DNA from: Natrinema halophilum
Lineage (GTDB): Archaea > Halobacteriota > Halobacteria > Halobacteriales > Natrialbaceae
Reading direction: 5' to 3'
Length of the DNA stretch: 64,000 nt
Assembly: GCF_013402815.2 (NCBI RefSeq)
Contig: NZ_CP084880.1
Span: 310,001-374,000, forward strand
Positions within the stretch are counted from its first letter, which is position 1; each line of letters begins with the position of its first letter. The notes beneath the pieces are model-generated. The model saw only the letters and a list, made by a program, of their open reading frames with translations, had not been told where the DNA came from and did not search any database. Shown one piece after another: positions 45,035 to 54,966 of this stretch. The position numbers were made by a program, and so were the translations under genes.

Positions 45035-45784
45035 ATGAATCTTGCCGAAACGCTCGGCCTCGGGGACGACGAACTCGTTTCGTTCGTCGGCGCTGGCGGA
45101 AAAAAGACTGCCATGACTCGGTTAGTCGCTGAGGCGAGCGAACGAGGTCTCGAGGCGGGATACACCACGACGACACACATGCCGCCGCCGGATCTTCCGC
45201 TCGTTCTCGCCGACCCGGATCGCATCGAGTCCAGTGTCGACGATGCCACAGCTCCGATCGCACTGGCCCGTACACGCGTCTCCAATCCATCCCGCGTCGA
45301 CGAGAAGGTACGAGGATACCAGCCGGCTACCCTCAATTCGCTGTTCGACGATGCTCCGTTCGACTGGCTCCTCGTCAAAGCCGATGGGGCCAGAATGCGC
45401 GAATTCAAAGCACCTGGCCCGAACGAACCGCCGATTCCACAGACGAGCACGGTCGTCGTTCCGGTTGCATCCGTTCAAGCTGTCGGCCAGCCACTCGCCG
45501 ACGACGTCGTCCACCGTGTCGATCGAATCGAACGCTGTGCGGATATCTCGGCAGGCGAGCGTATCACACCGGACGTCATCGGACAGGTTCTCGCTCATCC
45601 TGACGGTGGCCTGAAGCACGTTCCCGACGATGCGACGGTCGTTCCGCTCGTTAACAAAGCGGACGATGCCACGCTTGCGAGACAGGCAACGGATGCCGTC
45701 TCGACGGCCCTCGAGCGCACTTCCCGGCTCGACCGGGGGATCGTCACCTCGTTCGAAACGAACCGTCTCACCGCCGTCACGTGA
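45035..45784 (+). CDS. yqeC: selenium-cofactor biosynthesis protein YqeC
   Basis: 249 residues. YqeC features: a P-loop-like VGAGGKKTAMTRL near residues 18-30 (most homologues read GGKT; here one residue is changed to K), TTTTHMPPPD, the diagnostic VKADGARMREFKAPGPNEPPIPQ and a C-terminal VVPLVNKADD. YqeC is found only with selenium-dependent molybdenum hydroxylases and its enzyme role is not established; nucleotide binding is expected. It is divergent from the tusA-selD pair across a 250-base gap that should hold both promoters. Confidence 0.9.
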   Translation: MNLAETLGLGDDELVSFVGAGGKKTAMTRLVAEASERGLEAGYTTTTHMPPPDLPLVLADPDRIESSVDDATAPIALARTRVSNPSRVDEKVRGYQPATLNSLFDDAPFDWLLVKADGARMREFKAPGPNEPPIPQTSTVVVPVASVQAVGQPLADDVVHRVDRIERCADISAGERITPDVIGQVLAHPDGGLKHVPDDATVVPLVNKADDATLARQATDAVSTALERTSRLDRGIVTSFETNRLTAVT

Positions 45785-46069
45785 CCAGTTCCACTCCACT
45801 CGCCTCCATACTCGCCGCTCGAGAGACGCCTATCTCCCGGGACCGACGACAACTGGTCCCATTCCTCATTCCGGCCGGGAATGGGAGTTTTTATCCCAAA
45901 CAAACACAGATGCGTAACTAACGACGAAAACAAAACAAATCGGCTTCGAATCGTTCCGTCGATTTCACCAATGTATGCGTGTTTCCGATCCCATCCGGAT
46001 CCCGCTGAACTGCTCACCCATTGTCCCGTGAAGCGTCGGTATCCGAAACCGTTTCCCTCGTAGCCACCA

Positions 46070-47284
46070 ATGACGACCCGTCCCACTACCGAAAACGGAT
46101 CACAGGCTATCCCGTGGCGATCCCCATTTCTTCACGTCATACTAGCAAGTTCGTTGATCGGCGTCATGGGCGTCTCCCTGCTCAGTCCGGTATTGCCGGC
46201 GCTCAGAGCTGCCTTCGATATCACTGACTCGCAAGTCGGCTTGATCATTACTGTCTATACGCTACCCGGAATACTTCTGACTCCGTTCGTTGGACTCGTC
46301 GCAGACCGACTGGGTCGGCGACGAACGTTAATTCCGTTGTTGTTCATCTTTGGGACTGCCGGAACCGCTATCGCGGTTACGAACACCTTCGAGATGGTCC
46401 TCGTCCTCCGGTTCGTCCAGGGAATCGGTGCCAGTGCGCTAATCACGCTCGCTATCACTCTCATCGGGGACTACTACGAGGGACAACGACAACGATCGAT
46501 TGTCGGCATCAATAGCAGCGCAATCGGGACGGGTGCAGCGCTTTATCCGTTGATCGGTGGAGCCCTCGCGGCGATACGGTGGAACGTCCCGTTTCTCTTT
46601 TTCGGCGTCGCGTTTCTGGTCGGGATCGCCGCGGCGTTGATCCTCGAGGAACCGGCCGTCGATGCGCCTCCGTCGCTTCGGACGTACTTAAAACGCGTCG
46701 TACAAGCCGTAACGAGGCGTGATGCGTTCGGGATTTACGTCGCATCGTTTGCCACCTTCTTCCTGTTCTACGGCGGCGTACTTACTGCGATACCGCTTTT
46801 GCTCACCGACGAGTACGGAGTCGTCGAACCGTATCTCGGATTTCTCCTTGCGATCGTCTCCTTCTCTAATGCCATCACAGCATCCTTCTACGGCCGTCTC
46901 GAACCGTACTTCGATCTCCCCTCGCTCGTCGCGTTTGGATTCACGTGCTTCGGCCTCGCGCTGCTCGGAATTCGAGTCGTTACGTCGCCAGCAGAGGTCG
47001 GTCTGTTGCTCGTGATCTTTGGCGTCGGATTCGGTATCGTCATGCCGTCGCTTAATGCATCGATCGTTTCGCTTGCCGCCGACCACCTGCGCGCGAGTAT
47101 GCTCGGAACGCAGACGAGCATGCTTCGAATCGGACAGACGATCGGCCCAATTGCGTTCACAGGGGTGGCCGCAGTCGGTTTCGAGAAACAGTTAGCCGGA
47201 TATCGCGTCGTTCTCCCTGTCGCCGGTCTGCTTTCGATACTGGCTGCGGTGACCGGATGGCTCTATATCTCGTTTCGGTCATGA
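46070..47284 (+). CDS. MFS transporter
   Basis: 404 residues, 12 membrane segments, with the loop 2-3 motif GLVADRLGRRRTL and FVQGIGASALITLA in segment 4-5. The family moves small molecules by proton exchange or symport. I cannot identify a substrate; position beside yqeC and before the purine phosphoribosyltransferase is compatible with purine or ureide efflux, or with no link at all. A TATA-like TTTTTAT near 45890 may be its promoter, leaving a leader of about 150 bases, which is long for a haloarchaeon. Confidence 0.8.
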   Translation: MTTRPTTENGSQAIPWRSPFLHVILASSLIGVMGVSLLSPVLPALRAAFDITDSQVGLIITVYTLPGILLTPFVGLVADRLGRRRTLIPLLFIFGTAGTAIAVTNTFEMVLVLRFVQGIGASALITLAITLIGDYYEGQRQRSIVGINSSAIGTGAALYPLIGGALAAIRWNVPFLFFGVAFLVGIAAALILEEPAVDAPPSLRTYLKRVVQAVTRRDAFGIYVASFATFFLFYGGVLTAIPLLLTDEYGVVEPYLGFLLAIVSFSNAITASFYGRLEPYFDLPSLVAFGFTCFGLALLGIRVVTSPAEVGLLLVIFGVGFGIVMPSLNASIVSLAADHLRASMLGTQTSMLRIGQTIGPIAFTGVAAVGFEKQLAGYRVVLPVAGLLSILAAVTGWLYISFRS

Positions 47285-47790
47285 GGCTCTCGATCGTAAA
47301 AACGACTCGTATGCGGGATTCACACCGAAAATACTGCATGGTACTAGAAATAGCCATGTCGGCATTTTTGAAACATAGTAGATAATAATTGATAATAGAA
47401 AAATAAGCGAAAAATTTGGATATAGTCATATTATCGACTCAGTGGGTGAGCTAAAAGGTATGAAAAACAAATAGATGTTCGCACATTAGATGAACAAAAA
47501 TAGAATAATATTGTGTAAAATATAATGTATATTTATAAAACCATCTGATAGTGTATAGTATGATATTCCTAAAGATGTAAACACCGGGTCGGTCGTTCAC
47601 TGCCCGTATTTCTGGTGGAGTTTCGGACGATACATGACGGGAAACCAGGACTGAGGTGATATCTGGACGCCGTACCAGTATATTTTCGTGTAACTGTTCA
47701 GTAGTATCTGCGGAGGTGTGAATTGCTAGTCTCGTTTCTCCCGGAGGCCCGCAATCAGTATCTTTTACGTGCCCGACGAGAAGTAGAGAT
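47285..47790. other. 506-base AT-rich gap
   Basis: The stretch 47340-47580 is far more AT-rich than its neighbours and holds no frame of note. GTATCTTTTA at 47757-47766 is a good TATA element for the following gene, centred about 28 bases before its ATG. Confidence 0.5.
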
Positions 47791-48342
47791 ATGGCAAAAT
47801 TGGAAGAATCGGTTCACGAGGCGCCGATTATCAATAAAGGCGATTACGAGTATCTCGTCCACCCGATCAGCAACTGCGTTCCAAAACTCGAGCCGGCCCT
47901 CCTTCGAGAAGTCGCTTCGCGGATCGTCGCGGTCGCAGACCTCGAGGAGGTAGACAAAATCGTCACACCCGCTGCGATGGGAATCCATATTTCGACAGCT
48001 GTTTCTCTTCTGTCTGACATTCCGCTGGTCGTTATTCGCAAACGCGAGTACGGATTGGAGGGGGAAGTTTCGTTGACCCAGCAAACCGGCTACGCGGAGA
48101 GCGAGATGTACATCAACGATGTCGAGGAATCTGATTCGGTTCTCCTGATCGACGACATGCTCAGCACCGGTGGGACGCTCCGCGCTATAACGTCCGTTCT
48201 CGAGTCGATGGGTGTCGATATCGTCGATGTCATCGTGGTCATGCACAAGGTCGGTGGCGAGAATGCGCTCGAGGGATGCTCCTATGACGTGACGTCGCTC
48301 CTCGAGATAATAGTTCAAGACGGCCGGGTCGAAATCGTCTAA
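47791..48342 (+). CDS. purine (hypoxanthine/guanine) phosphoribosyltransferase family
   Basis: 183 residues. The PRPP motif is [17 protein letters not shown]; before it come [30 protein letters not shown], typical of the haloarchaeal HGPRTase-like group (related to APRT and PurR-type proteins). It converts free purine base plus PRPP into nucleotide. Known haloarchaeal members may prefer adenine, guanine or hypoxanthine. In this locus it offers a salvage branch beside breakdown. The leaderless promoter (TATA near 47757) agrees with ATG 47791. Confidence 0.87.
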   Translation: MAKLEESVHEAPIINKGDYEYLVHPISNCVPKLEPALLREVASRIVAVADLEEVDKIVTPAAMGIHISTAVSLLSDIPLVVIRKREYGLEGEVSLTQQTGYAESEMYINDVEESDSVLLIDDMLSTGGTLRAITSVLESMGVDIVDVIVVMHKVGGENALEGCSYDVTSLLEIIVQDGRVEIV

Positions 48343-48551
48343 CTAATTGTTCGATTCGCGTACCGAGAGGGACATCCGTTTTCGAACGAGCGCGCGCTGG
48401 GCGGTCTGTCGACGAATTTGCCCGGTAGAACCCCTCTTCGTCGTGTCCCCGCCGATCGTTACTTCCCGTTTCACGACAAGAGGCGAGAATCTCCGTTTTA
48501 CGTGAGTTGAACACAAACATATACATAGGAGTTATCAGTAAGAGAATTTGT

Positions 48552-49775
48552 ATGATTATCGGTGTTCCACGTGAGGTCGCGGTAAACGAAAGACGGGCGG
48601 CCCTTACGCCGCCGGTGGCAGAGGGCCTCGTCGAACGAGGGTTCGACGTTCTCGTTTCGGCCGGTACCGGCGATGAAGCGGGCTGGAGTAATACGGAGTA
48701 TCGAGACGCCGGATGCGAGGTCGTCGACGATCGAGGCGCAGTCTTCGACCGATCCGATGTCATCTTCCAGGTGCGCGGCTTAGGTGCCAGCCCGGAAGCA
48801 GAACCAGACCAGTACGACGAGGAGCAGATCGTCATCGGGCTCCTCGGGCCGTACGAACTCGAGGACGAACTGGAAACGCTTGCAGAACGCAACGTTACAG
48901 CGTTTGCTCTCGAGCTCATCCCGCGGATCAGCCGGGCCCAGAGTATGGACGCGCTCTCTTCGATGGCCAGCGTCGGCGGGTACAAGGCCGCCCTAGTCGC
49001 GGCCGAAGAGTTGCCAAAGCTATTTCCAATGCAGATGACCGCAGCCGGAACCGTCCGTCCCGCGGACGTATTCGTCGTGGGTGCGGGCGTCGCGGGTCTG
49101 CAGGCGATCGCGACGGCGGACCGGCTCGGTGCCAACGTACGCGCGTACGACATCCGGCCGGAAGTCAAAGAGGAAGTAGAAAGCCTCGGTGCTGAATTCG
49201 TCGAACTGGACTTAGAAACCGACGACACGTCCGACGAAGAGGGCCACGCCAGAGAACAAGACGAGGAGTTCTACCGCAAACAACGCGAGATGATGAACCG
49301 CGTGATCGCCGACTCCGACGTCGTAATCACGACGGCGGCCGTCCCCGGCAGACCGTCTCCCGAACTCGTGACCAACGAGATGATCGAAGGGATGGAACGC
49401 GGATCGGTCATCGTCGACCTCGCGGCCGAAGGCGGCGGAAACTGCGAACCCACACAGGCAGACGAGACGGTCACCTACGAGGGCGTCACCGTGTTCGGCC
49501 CGACTAATCTCCCGGGAACCGTCTCTCGCACGACGAGCCGACTCTATGCGAACAACGTGACCAATTTCCTCGACAATCTACTCGAAGACGATGAACTCAC
49601 GATCGACACAGCAGACGAAATCGTGGACGCGACGATGCTCACCCACGATGGAACGATACGAAACCCACACGAACAGCCCGACGAAGAAGATGACGAGGAG
49701 GCGGAAGACGAGTCCGACGAGGCCGAACCCGACGAAGACGAAGAGACGACCGTGGAGGCGACCGATGACGAATAA
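48552..49775 (+). CDS. pntA: NAD(P) transhydrogenase alpha part 1 (NAD-binding domain I)
   Basis: 407 residues from ATG 48552. It opens MIIGVPREVAVNERRAALTP, typical of the AlaDH/PntA N-domain, with the NAD-binding RPADVFVVGAGVAGLQAIATADRLGA and the RQD-loop region. The C-terminal about 35 residues are almost all D and E, a haloarchaeal tail not in bacterial proteins. With the next two genes it forms the split three-subunit proton-translocating transhydrogenase, which uses the membrane potential to reduce NADP with NADH. A TATA-like ACATATACAT near 48516 gives an almost leaderless transcript. Confidence 0.9.
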   Translation: MIIGVPREVAVNERRAALTPPVAEGLVERGFDVLVSAGTGDEAGWSNTEYRDAGCEVVDDRGAVFDRSDVIFQVRGLGASPEAEPDQYDEEQIVIGLLGPYELEDELETLAERNVTAFALELIPRISRAQSMDALSSMASVGGYKAALVAAEELPKLFPMQMTAAGTVRPADVFVVGAGVAGLQAIATADRLGANVRAYDIRPEVKEEVESLGAEFVELDLETDDTSDEEGHAREQDEEFYRKQREMMNRVIADSDVVITTAAVPGRPSPELVTNEMIEGMERGSVIVDLAAEGGGNCEPTQADETVTYEGVTVFGPTNLPGTVSRTTSRLYANNVTNFLDNLLEDDELTIDTADEIVDATMLTHDGTIRNPHEQPDEEDDEEAEDESDEAEPDEDEETTVEATDDE

Positions 49776-49823
49776 TCACCGTATCGACGAACGCACCGCA
49801 GTCGCCGCCACACGGAGGGACCG

Positions 49824-50108
49824 ATGAGCGAGATCGTTACGTACCTGACGTTCTTCGTGCTGGCCGCGTTCCTCGGCTACTCGGTCATCACCAAGATTCC
49901 AGCAACGCTCCACACGCCGCTGATGTCCGGTTCTAACGCCATTACGGGCATCACGCTGGTGGGCGCCGTCGTCGTCGCCGGCTCGAGTTCGTCAACCCTG
50001 GCGACGGCGCTTGGCTTTCTGGCGGTAGTCATGGCCACGGTCAACGTCGTCGGCGGCTACATGGTGAGCCATTTCATGCTCTCTGACTTCCACGGAGGAG
50101 GTGACTGA
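49824..50108 (+). CDS. NAD(P) transhydrogenase alpha part 2 (membrane domain)
   Basis: 94 residues with three membrane segments (VTYLTFFVLAAFLGYSVI, AITGITLVGAVVVAG and ATALGFLAVVMATVNVVGGY). It is the small membrane part (PntA2) of domain II that in E. coli is fused to PntA. The HTPLMSGSNAITG loop is diagnostic. It follows the NAD-binding subunit by 48 bases and precedes pntB by three bases. Confidence 0.9.
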   Translation: MSEIVTYLTFFVLAAFLGYSVITKIPATLHTPLMSGSNAITGITLVGAVVVAGSSSSTLATALGFLAVVMATVNVVGGYMVSHFMLSDFHGGGD

Positions 50109-50111
50109 CGG

Positions 50112-51548
50112 ATGGTTGAACTGTTCTCGGAGACCGTCCTCTCGCTCGTGTATCTGATCGCCGCCATCCTGTTCATCCAGGGACTACGGGACATGACCCA
50201 TCCCCGGACCGCGGTCCGGGGCAATCTCACGTCGGCGGCGGGGATGTTCGTCGCCGTTGGCGCGACGGTCCTCTGGTTCGAGATCCTGCAACCGGAGGTG
50301 CTCCTCGGCGGGCTCGTCGTCGGTGCCGCGATTGGTGTTGGACTTTCGACCACGGTCGAGATGACGGAGATGCCACAGCTGGTCGGGCTGTTCAACGGGC
50401 TGGGCGGTGGCGCCTCGGCGCTCGTCGCCGGCGCGGAAGTCTTCCAGCTCGGAACGGCAAACGGCGGCGCGATTCCCGCAGACGTCGGGATTGCGGCGGC
50501 CGCATCCGGAATCGTCGGCGCGGTCACCTTTACGGGAAGCATGGTCGCCGCCGGCAAACTCCACGGCCTCGTGACGGGATCTGCAATCCGATACACCGGT
50601 GAACACGCCGTCAAGGCGCTTCTGTTGTTGATCGCCGTTCTGAGCGGCGTCTACATGGTCGTTCAGCCGGAGGTGCTCGCGGGTCTACTCCAGGGGTCTG
50701 CGGTCCCCTCCTACTGGCTCCTGATCCTCGCCGCATCGGTACTCGGCGTGATGCTCGTCATTCCGATCGGGGGCGCGGACATGCCCGTCGTGATCGCACT
50801 GTTGAACGCGTATTCCGGTCTGGCGGCCGCCGGAACCGGTTTCGTTCTCGGTAACAGCGCGCTGATCATCGCCGGCACGCTCGTTGGCGCCGCTGGAATC
50901 ATCCTCACGGTGATCATGTGCGAATCGATGAACCGATCGCTGGCGAACGTCCTCTTCGGTGGATTCGGTGAAGCGGCTGCTTCCTCCGAAGAGATGGACG
51001 AGATCTACGAGGGCAACATCACGGAAACCTCCCCCGAAGAGCTCGATATGCTTCTCGATACCGCAAATCGGGTCGTCATCGTCCCCGGATACGGGATGGC
51101 CGTCGCACAGGCACAGCACGCCGTCGCCGAACTCTCGGAACTACTCGACGAAAACGGCGTCGAGGTCGCGTTCGGCATCCACCCTGTCGCCGGCAGAATG
51201 CCCGGACACATGAACGTGCTCCTGGCCGAAGCGGACGTCCCCTACGACAAGATGAAGGAACTCGAGGAAATTAACCCGACGTTCGCCCAGACCGACGTCG
51301 TGATCGTGATCGGCTCGAACGACGTTGTGAATCCGCTCGCGAACACCGACGACTCGAGTCCGATCGCCGGGATGCCAGTTCTCAACGTCGCAGAGGCGGG
51401 GACTGTCGTCGTCAACAAGCGAAGTCTCAGTCCCGGTTTTTCGGGCATTCCGAACCCGCTGTTCGCCGAAGACAACTGTCTGATGCTCTTTGGCGACGGC
51501 CAGGAGACGATGCAAGAGGTCGTCGGTCAGTACAAGGAAAACCACTGA
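50112..51548 (+). CDS. pntB: NAD(P) transhydrogenase subunit beta
   Basis: 478 residues: about nine N-terminal membrane segments forming the proton channel, then domain III for NADP. Motifs: RTAVRGNLTSAAGMFVAVG, MPQLVGLFNGLGGGASALVA, MPVVIALLNAYSGLAAAGTGF, VVIVPGYGMAVAQAQHAV, GIHPVAGRMPGHMNVLLAEA and VNKRSLSPGFSG, all canonical. Completes the transhydrogenase operon. NADPH supplied here can feed F420 reduction by the oxidoreductase at 33.5 kb. Confidence 0.93.
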   Translation: MVELFSETVLSLVYLIAAILFIQGLRDMTHPRTAVRGNLTSAAGMFVAVGATVLWFEILQPEVLLGGLVVGAAIGVGLSTTVEMTEMPQLVGLFNGLGGGASALVAGAEVFQLGTANGGAIPADVGIAAAASGIVGAVTFTGSMVAAGKLHGLVTGSAIRYTGEHAVKALLLLIAVLSGVYMVVQPEVLAGLLQGSAVPSYWLLILAASVLGVMLVIPIGGADMPVVIALLNAYSGLAAAGTGFVLGNSALIIAGTLVGAAGIILTVIMCESMNRSLANVLFGGFGEAAASSEEMDEIYEGNITETSPEELDMLLDTANRVVIVPGYGMAVAQAQHAVAELSELLDENGVEVAFGIHPVAGRMPGHMNVLLAEADVPYDKMKELEEINPTFAQTDVVIVIGSNDVVNPLANTDDSSPIAGMPVLNVAEAGTVVVNKRSLSPGFSGIPNPLFAEDNCLMLFGDGQETMQEVVGQYKENH

Positions 51549-52027
51549 ATCCGTACCGAAATCCGGGCCGGAAGGTAAGCAGGGCGAGTCACTCGGGGGT
51601 TCGTCTCCGAGGCAGTACATCGTTCTGCATCTCCCTCGACAAACGGTCCGTCGGTTTTTCGCCCCACACATTCCCCTCCCAAAAACCAAACGTTTGTCAG
51701 GCCAGATACGAGAGAAGGCCTTATAACGTTGGGTAAAAACCAAATTTAAAATTAGTAACAAGTTTCAAATGCATAATTGGGACATGTGTGGGATTCTCAC
51801 GGATGCGGGACGCCGATCGTGATTCCGGGTGGTCAATCGATTCGCTGGGGCAGACCGCAAGCCGGTTGTATCCGCTACCGAACTCTCGCTCGAGATCACA
51901 CAGAGAGTTGCCGATCACGATGCCCTCAAAAGTCATGGATTCTGTCGTCGGAATTCGTGCGGTCGTCACGATACGCCGGCGGACGCTTCGTTCCAGTCGA
52001 TAACTTCGAAAAGGTGTAATTACCGTT
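51549..52027. other. 479 bases without a gene
   Basis: No coding frame is convincing. 51720-51780 is AT-rich. The gap separates pntB from a convergent MBL-fold gene; I see no clear hairpin terminator. Confidence 0.5.
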
Positions 52028-52990
52028 TCAAGCGAGTTCGTAATACCAGACTCCATCCCGCTCGGAGCGGACGATAGTCCCGTCGTCTTCGAGCAGGTCG
52101 AGATGACCGATGACCTCGGACATGCCGGGATAAATCTCCGTCATCGGAAGATCCGGGAACATCGCCTCCATCACCTCGTATGCCGTCAGGCCCCCATGTT
52201 CGTCAATCAGGGTTGCGATCCGTTGTTTGCGCTCCTGATGATGATCGACGATCTCGTCGATTCGCGCATTTAGATCGGATACCGGTTCTCTGTGCCCGCC
52301 GTAGGCAACCGTCGCGTCGACGCGCTTCATCCGCCGAAGCGACTCGAGGTACATGGGGAGGCTCCTGGTTCGTTCGTCGGTCGTTCCCGGAACGAGCGTG
52401 AGCAACGGGTTGGGCGAGATGTCGTTCATGATGTGGTCACCGGTAAACGCGGCGTCGTGAGCCGGGTCTACGTAACAGACCGATCCGGGGGAGTGGCCGG
52501 GCGTGTACACGACGTCTAACTCGAGTCCAACGTCGAGACGATCACCATCAGTCAGACACTCGTAGACAGTCACCGCTTCCCGAAAATCGGTGTACGGTTC
52601 CGGAAGGGAGATGGCACTCTCTGCGGACTGTTCGGGGACGCCCATTCGTTGCAAGAACGGAACGAAAAACTGCTGTTCGCGTTCGAAACAGCCGTCAGGA
52701 TCCGTAAGCAGTTCCCTCGCATCCTCGTGGCAGTAGATCTGCGCACCAGATTCTGCTCGAATTCGATGACAGATACCGAAGTGATCCATGTGCGGGTGGG
52801 TGATCAGCACTCGCTCTATGTCCTCGAGTGCGTATCCGGCCCCGTCGAGTTGTTCAGTCAGTTCGCCATACGCTTCGGTAGTCGATGGCCCTGGGTCGAG
52901 CAGCGTTGGCTTGCCAGCCGTGATCAAATAGCTGTTTACCTTCCCGATCTGAAATGGGGTCGGTATCTCGAACCGTTCGACGTGATCCAT
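52028..52990 (-). CDS. MBL-fold metallohydrolase with C-terminal winged helix
   Basis: 320 residues. The zinc motif THPHMDHFG (HxHxDH) is near residue 66, with YTPGHSPGSVCY (third histidine) and GDHIMND (bridging aspartate). The C-terminal 70 residues form a winged-helix-like region (LTAYEVMEAMFPDLPMTE), the LACTB2 or hydroxyacylglutathione-hydrolase-like layout common in archaea. It is a cytoplasmic hydrolase of unknown ester or thioester substrate. Nearness to an acyl-CoA mutase suggests thioester hydrolysis, which is inference. Confidence 0.82.
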   Translation of the reverse strand: MDHVERFEIPTPFQIGKVNSYLITAGKPTLLDPGPSTTEAYGELTEQLDGAGYALEDIERVLITHPHMDHFGICHRIRAESGAQIYCHEDARELLTDPDGCFEREQQFFVPFLQRMGVPEQSAESAISLPEPYTDFREAVTVYECLTDGDRLDVGLELDVVYTPGHSPGSVCYVDPAHDAAFTGDHIMNDISPNPLLTLVPGTTDERTRSLPMYLESLRRMKRVDATVAYGGHREPVSDLNARIDEIVDHHQERKQRIATLIDEHGGLTAYEVMEAMFPDLPMTEIYPGMSEVIGHLDLLEDDGTIVRSERDGVWYYELA

Positions 52991-53268
52991 ACGATATGTC
53001 CGCAGGCAACGAGTATAACAACTGTGATGTGCCTTTCAGGAGGCCAATCGACCGCCAGGTGGGGACCTCGCCGACCGTAAAATCGGAAGCGTTGCCATCC
53101 ATCGTCTATCGCCGGAATGCCGACTCGACCGAACAGCTAGCGTCCAGGTTCGGATCTAAACACCTCGTTTTATTCATTTCTTCGTATTGCCTGGTACTTG
53201 ACGGCTCAAACAATAGCCTCCATCTCCCATTGACAAAGCTTTAGAATCCAGCCAATGAGTACCAACCC

Positions 53269-54966
53269 ATGTTTGATGAAGTCGATCTGAATCGCATTCA
53301 AAACGAACGAGAAAGGTGGGAGAACGAAACGCTCGAGCCATTTCTAGCACGAGGCGAACGAAAGGATCGGTTCGCGACGGTGTCGAACCACGAGGTCGAC
53401 CGACTGTATACGCCCGAAGACATAGCCGACCTCGATTACGACGAAGACCTCGGTTTTCCCGGCGAACCGCCGTACACCCGCGGTCCGTATCCGACGATGT
53501 ATCGGGGCCGGACGTGGACGATGCGACAATTCGCGGGATTCGGGACCGCCGAAGAAACCAACGAACGGTTTCACTACCTCATCGACGAGGGACAGACCGG
53601 CCTCTCGACGGCCTTCGACATGCCGTCGCTGATGGGTATCGACTCAGATCATCCGATGAGCGACGGAGAGGTTGGCAAGGAAGGCGTCGCCGTCGATACG
53701 CTCGCGGACATGGAGGTCCTCTTCGATGGGATCGATATCGGTGAAGTGTCTACCTCGTTTACGATCAATCCCTCCGCAGCCGTCATCTACGCGATGTACA
53801 TTGCATTAGCCGACCAGAAAGGCGTTCCGCGTGAAGAGATCCGAGGGACCCTCCAGAACGACATGTTCAAGGAATTTATCGCACAGAGAGAGTGGGTTGT
53901 TCCCCCTCATCCATCCCTCGACATCGTCACCGACACCATCGAGTTCGCCGTCGAGGAAACGCCGAATTTCCATCCCGTCTCAGTCTCCGGCTATCACATT
54001 CGAGAAGCTGGTTCGACCGCCGTTCAGGAGGCGGCGTTTACCCTCGCCGACGGCTTCGCCTACGTCGAAGATTGCCTGGACCGTGGACTCGACGTCGACG
54101 AGTTTGCCCCGCAACTCTCGTTTTTCTTCAATTCCCACAACTCTATCTTTGAGGAGATAGCCAAGTTCCGCGCATCACGTCGAATCTACGCCCGCGTAAT
54201 GGACGAGTGGTACGACGCGGAATCCCCCGAATCGAAGCGACTGAAATTCCACACACAGACCGCCGGTCAGTCGTTGACTGCCCAACAGCCGCTCAACAAC
54301 GTCGTTCGAGTCACCATTCAGGCACTCGCGGGCGTTCTCGGAGGCACCCAATCGCTGCACACGAACAGCTTCGACGAAGCGCTCGCCCTTCCCAGCGAGA
54401 AAGCCGTTCGCGTCGCGTTGCGCACTCAGCAGATCATCGCCGAGGAGTCGGGTGCAGCAGACATCGTCGATCCGATGGGCGGAAGTTTCGCCATCGAAAC
54501 ACTTACGAACGAGATGGAAGCCGAGATCATGGGTTACATCGACGAAATCAAGGAAATAGGCGATGGTTCCGTCCGAGACGGCGTCCTCGACGGTATCGAA
54601 TCCGGCTACTTCGATCGTGAAATTCAGGATGCGAGTTTCGAGTACCAGACGAGAGTCGAACGAGGCGAAGAGACTGTCGTCGGTGTCAACGAGTACACGA
54701 TCGAAGAAGACACTTCACCAGATCTCCTGACCGTCGACGAGACCACACGAGACCGCCAAATCGAACGCCTCGAGCGCGTCAAAGCCGAACGCGACGATAG
54801 CCAGGTCGACGCGACGCTCGAGGCGTTATCGAGCGCTATCGAAGACGATGAGAACGTGATTCCATACATTGTCGATGCGGTGAAAGCGTACGCCACGATG
54901 GGTGAAGTGATGCAGGTGTTCAAAGACCAGTACGGTTCCTATCGTGAGGGCCTAAACGCTACCTGA
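53269..54966 (+). CDS. acyl-CoA mutase large subunit, isobutyryl-CoA-mutase-like active site
   Basis: 565 residues, a (beta/alpha)8 B12-dependent mutase large subunit: RGPYPTMYRGRTW, FDMPSLMGIDSDHP, VSGYHIREAGS, ADGFAYVEDC, GGTQSLHTNSFDEA. At the specificity positions of methylmalonyl-CoA mutase (Tyr89 and Arg207) it has F88 (RQFAGF) and Q206 (IAQREW); the catalytic His244 equivalent is H243. Phe/Gln is the pair reported for isobutyryl-CoA mutase. So the expected reaction is isobutyryl- to butyryl-CoA, or another non-carboxylated acyl-CoA, not methylmalonyl-CoA. The B12-binding small subunit and MeaB-type chaperone are not in the window. Confidence 0.85.
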   Translation: MFDEVDLNRIQNERERWENETLEPFLARGERKDRFATVSNHEVDRLYTPEDIADLDYDEDLGFPGEPPYTRGPYPTMYRGRTWTMRQFAGFGTAEETNERFHYLIDEGQTGLSTAFDMPSLMGIDSDHPMSDGEVGKEGVAVDTLADMEVLFDGIDIGEVSTSFTINPSAAVIYAMYIALADQKGVPREEIRGTLQNDMFKEFIAQREWVVPPHPSLDIVTDTIEFAVEETPNFHPVSVSGYHIREAGSTAVQEAAFTLADGFAYVEDCLDRGLDVDEFAPQLSFFFNSHNSIFEEIAKFRASRRIYARVMDEWYDAESPESKRLKFHTQTAGQSLTAQQPLNNVVRVTIQALAGVLGGTQSLHTNSFDEALALPSEKAVRVALRTQQIIAEESGAADIVDPMGGSFAIETLTNEMEAEIMGYIDEIKEIGDGSVRDGVLDGIESGYFDREIQDASFEYQTRVERGEETVVGVNEYTIEEDTSPDLLTVDETTRDRQIERLERVKAERDDSQVDATLEALSSAIEDDENVIPYIVDAVKAYATMGEVMQVFKDQYGSYREGLNAT

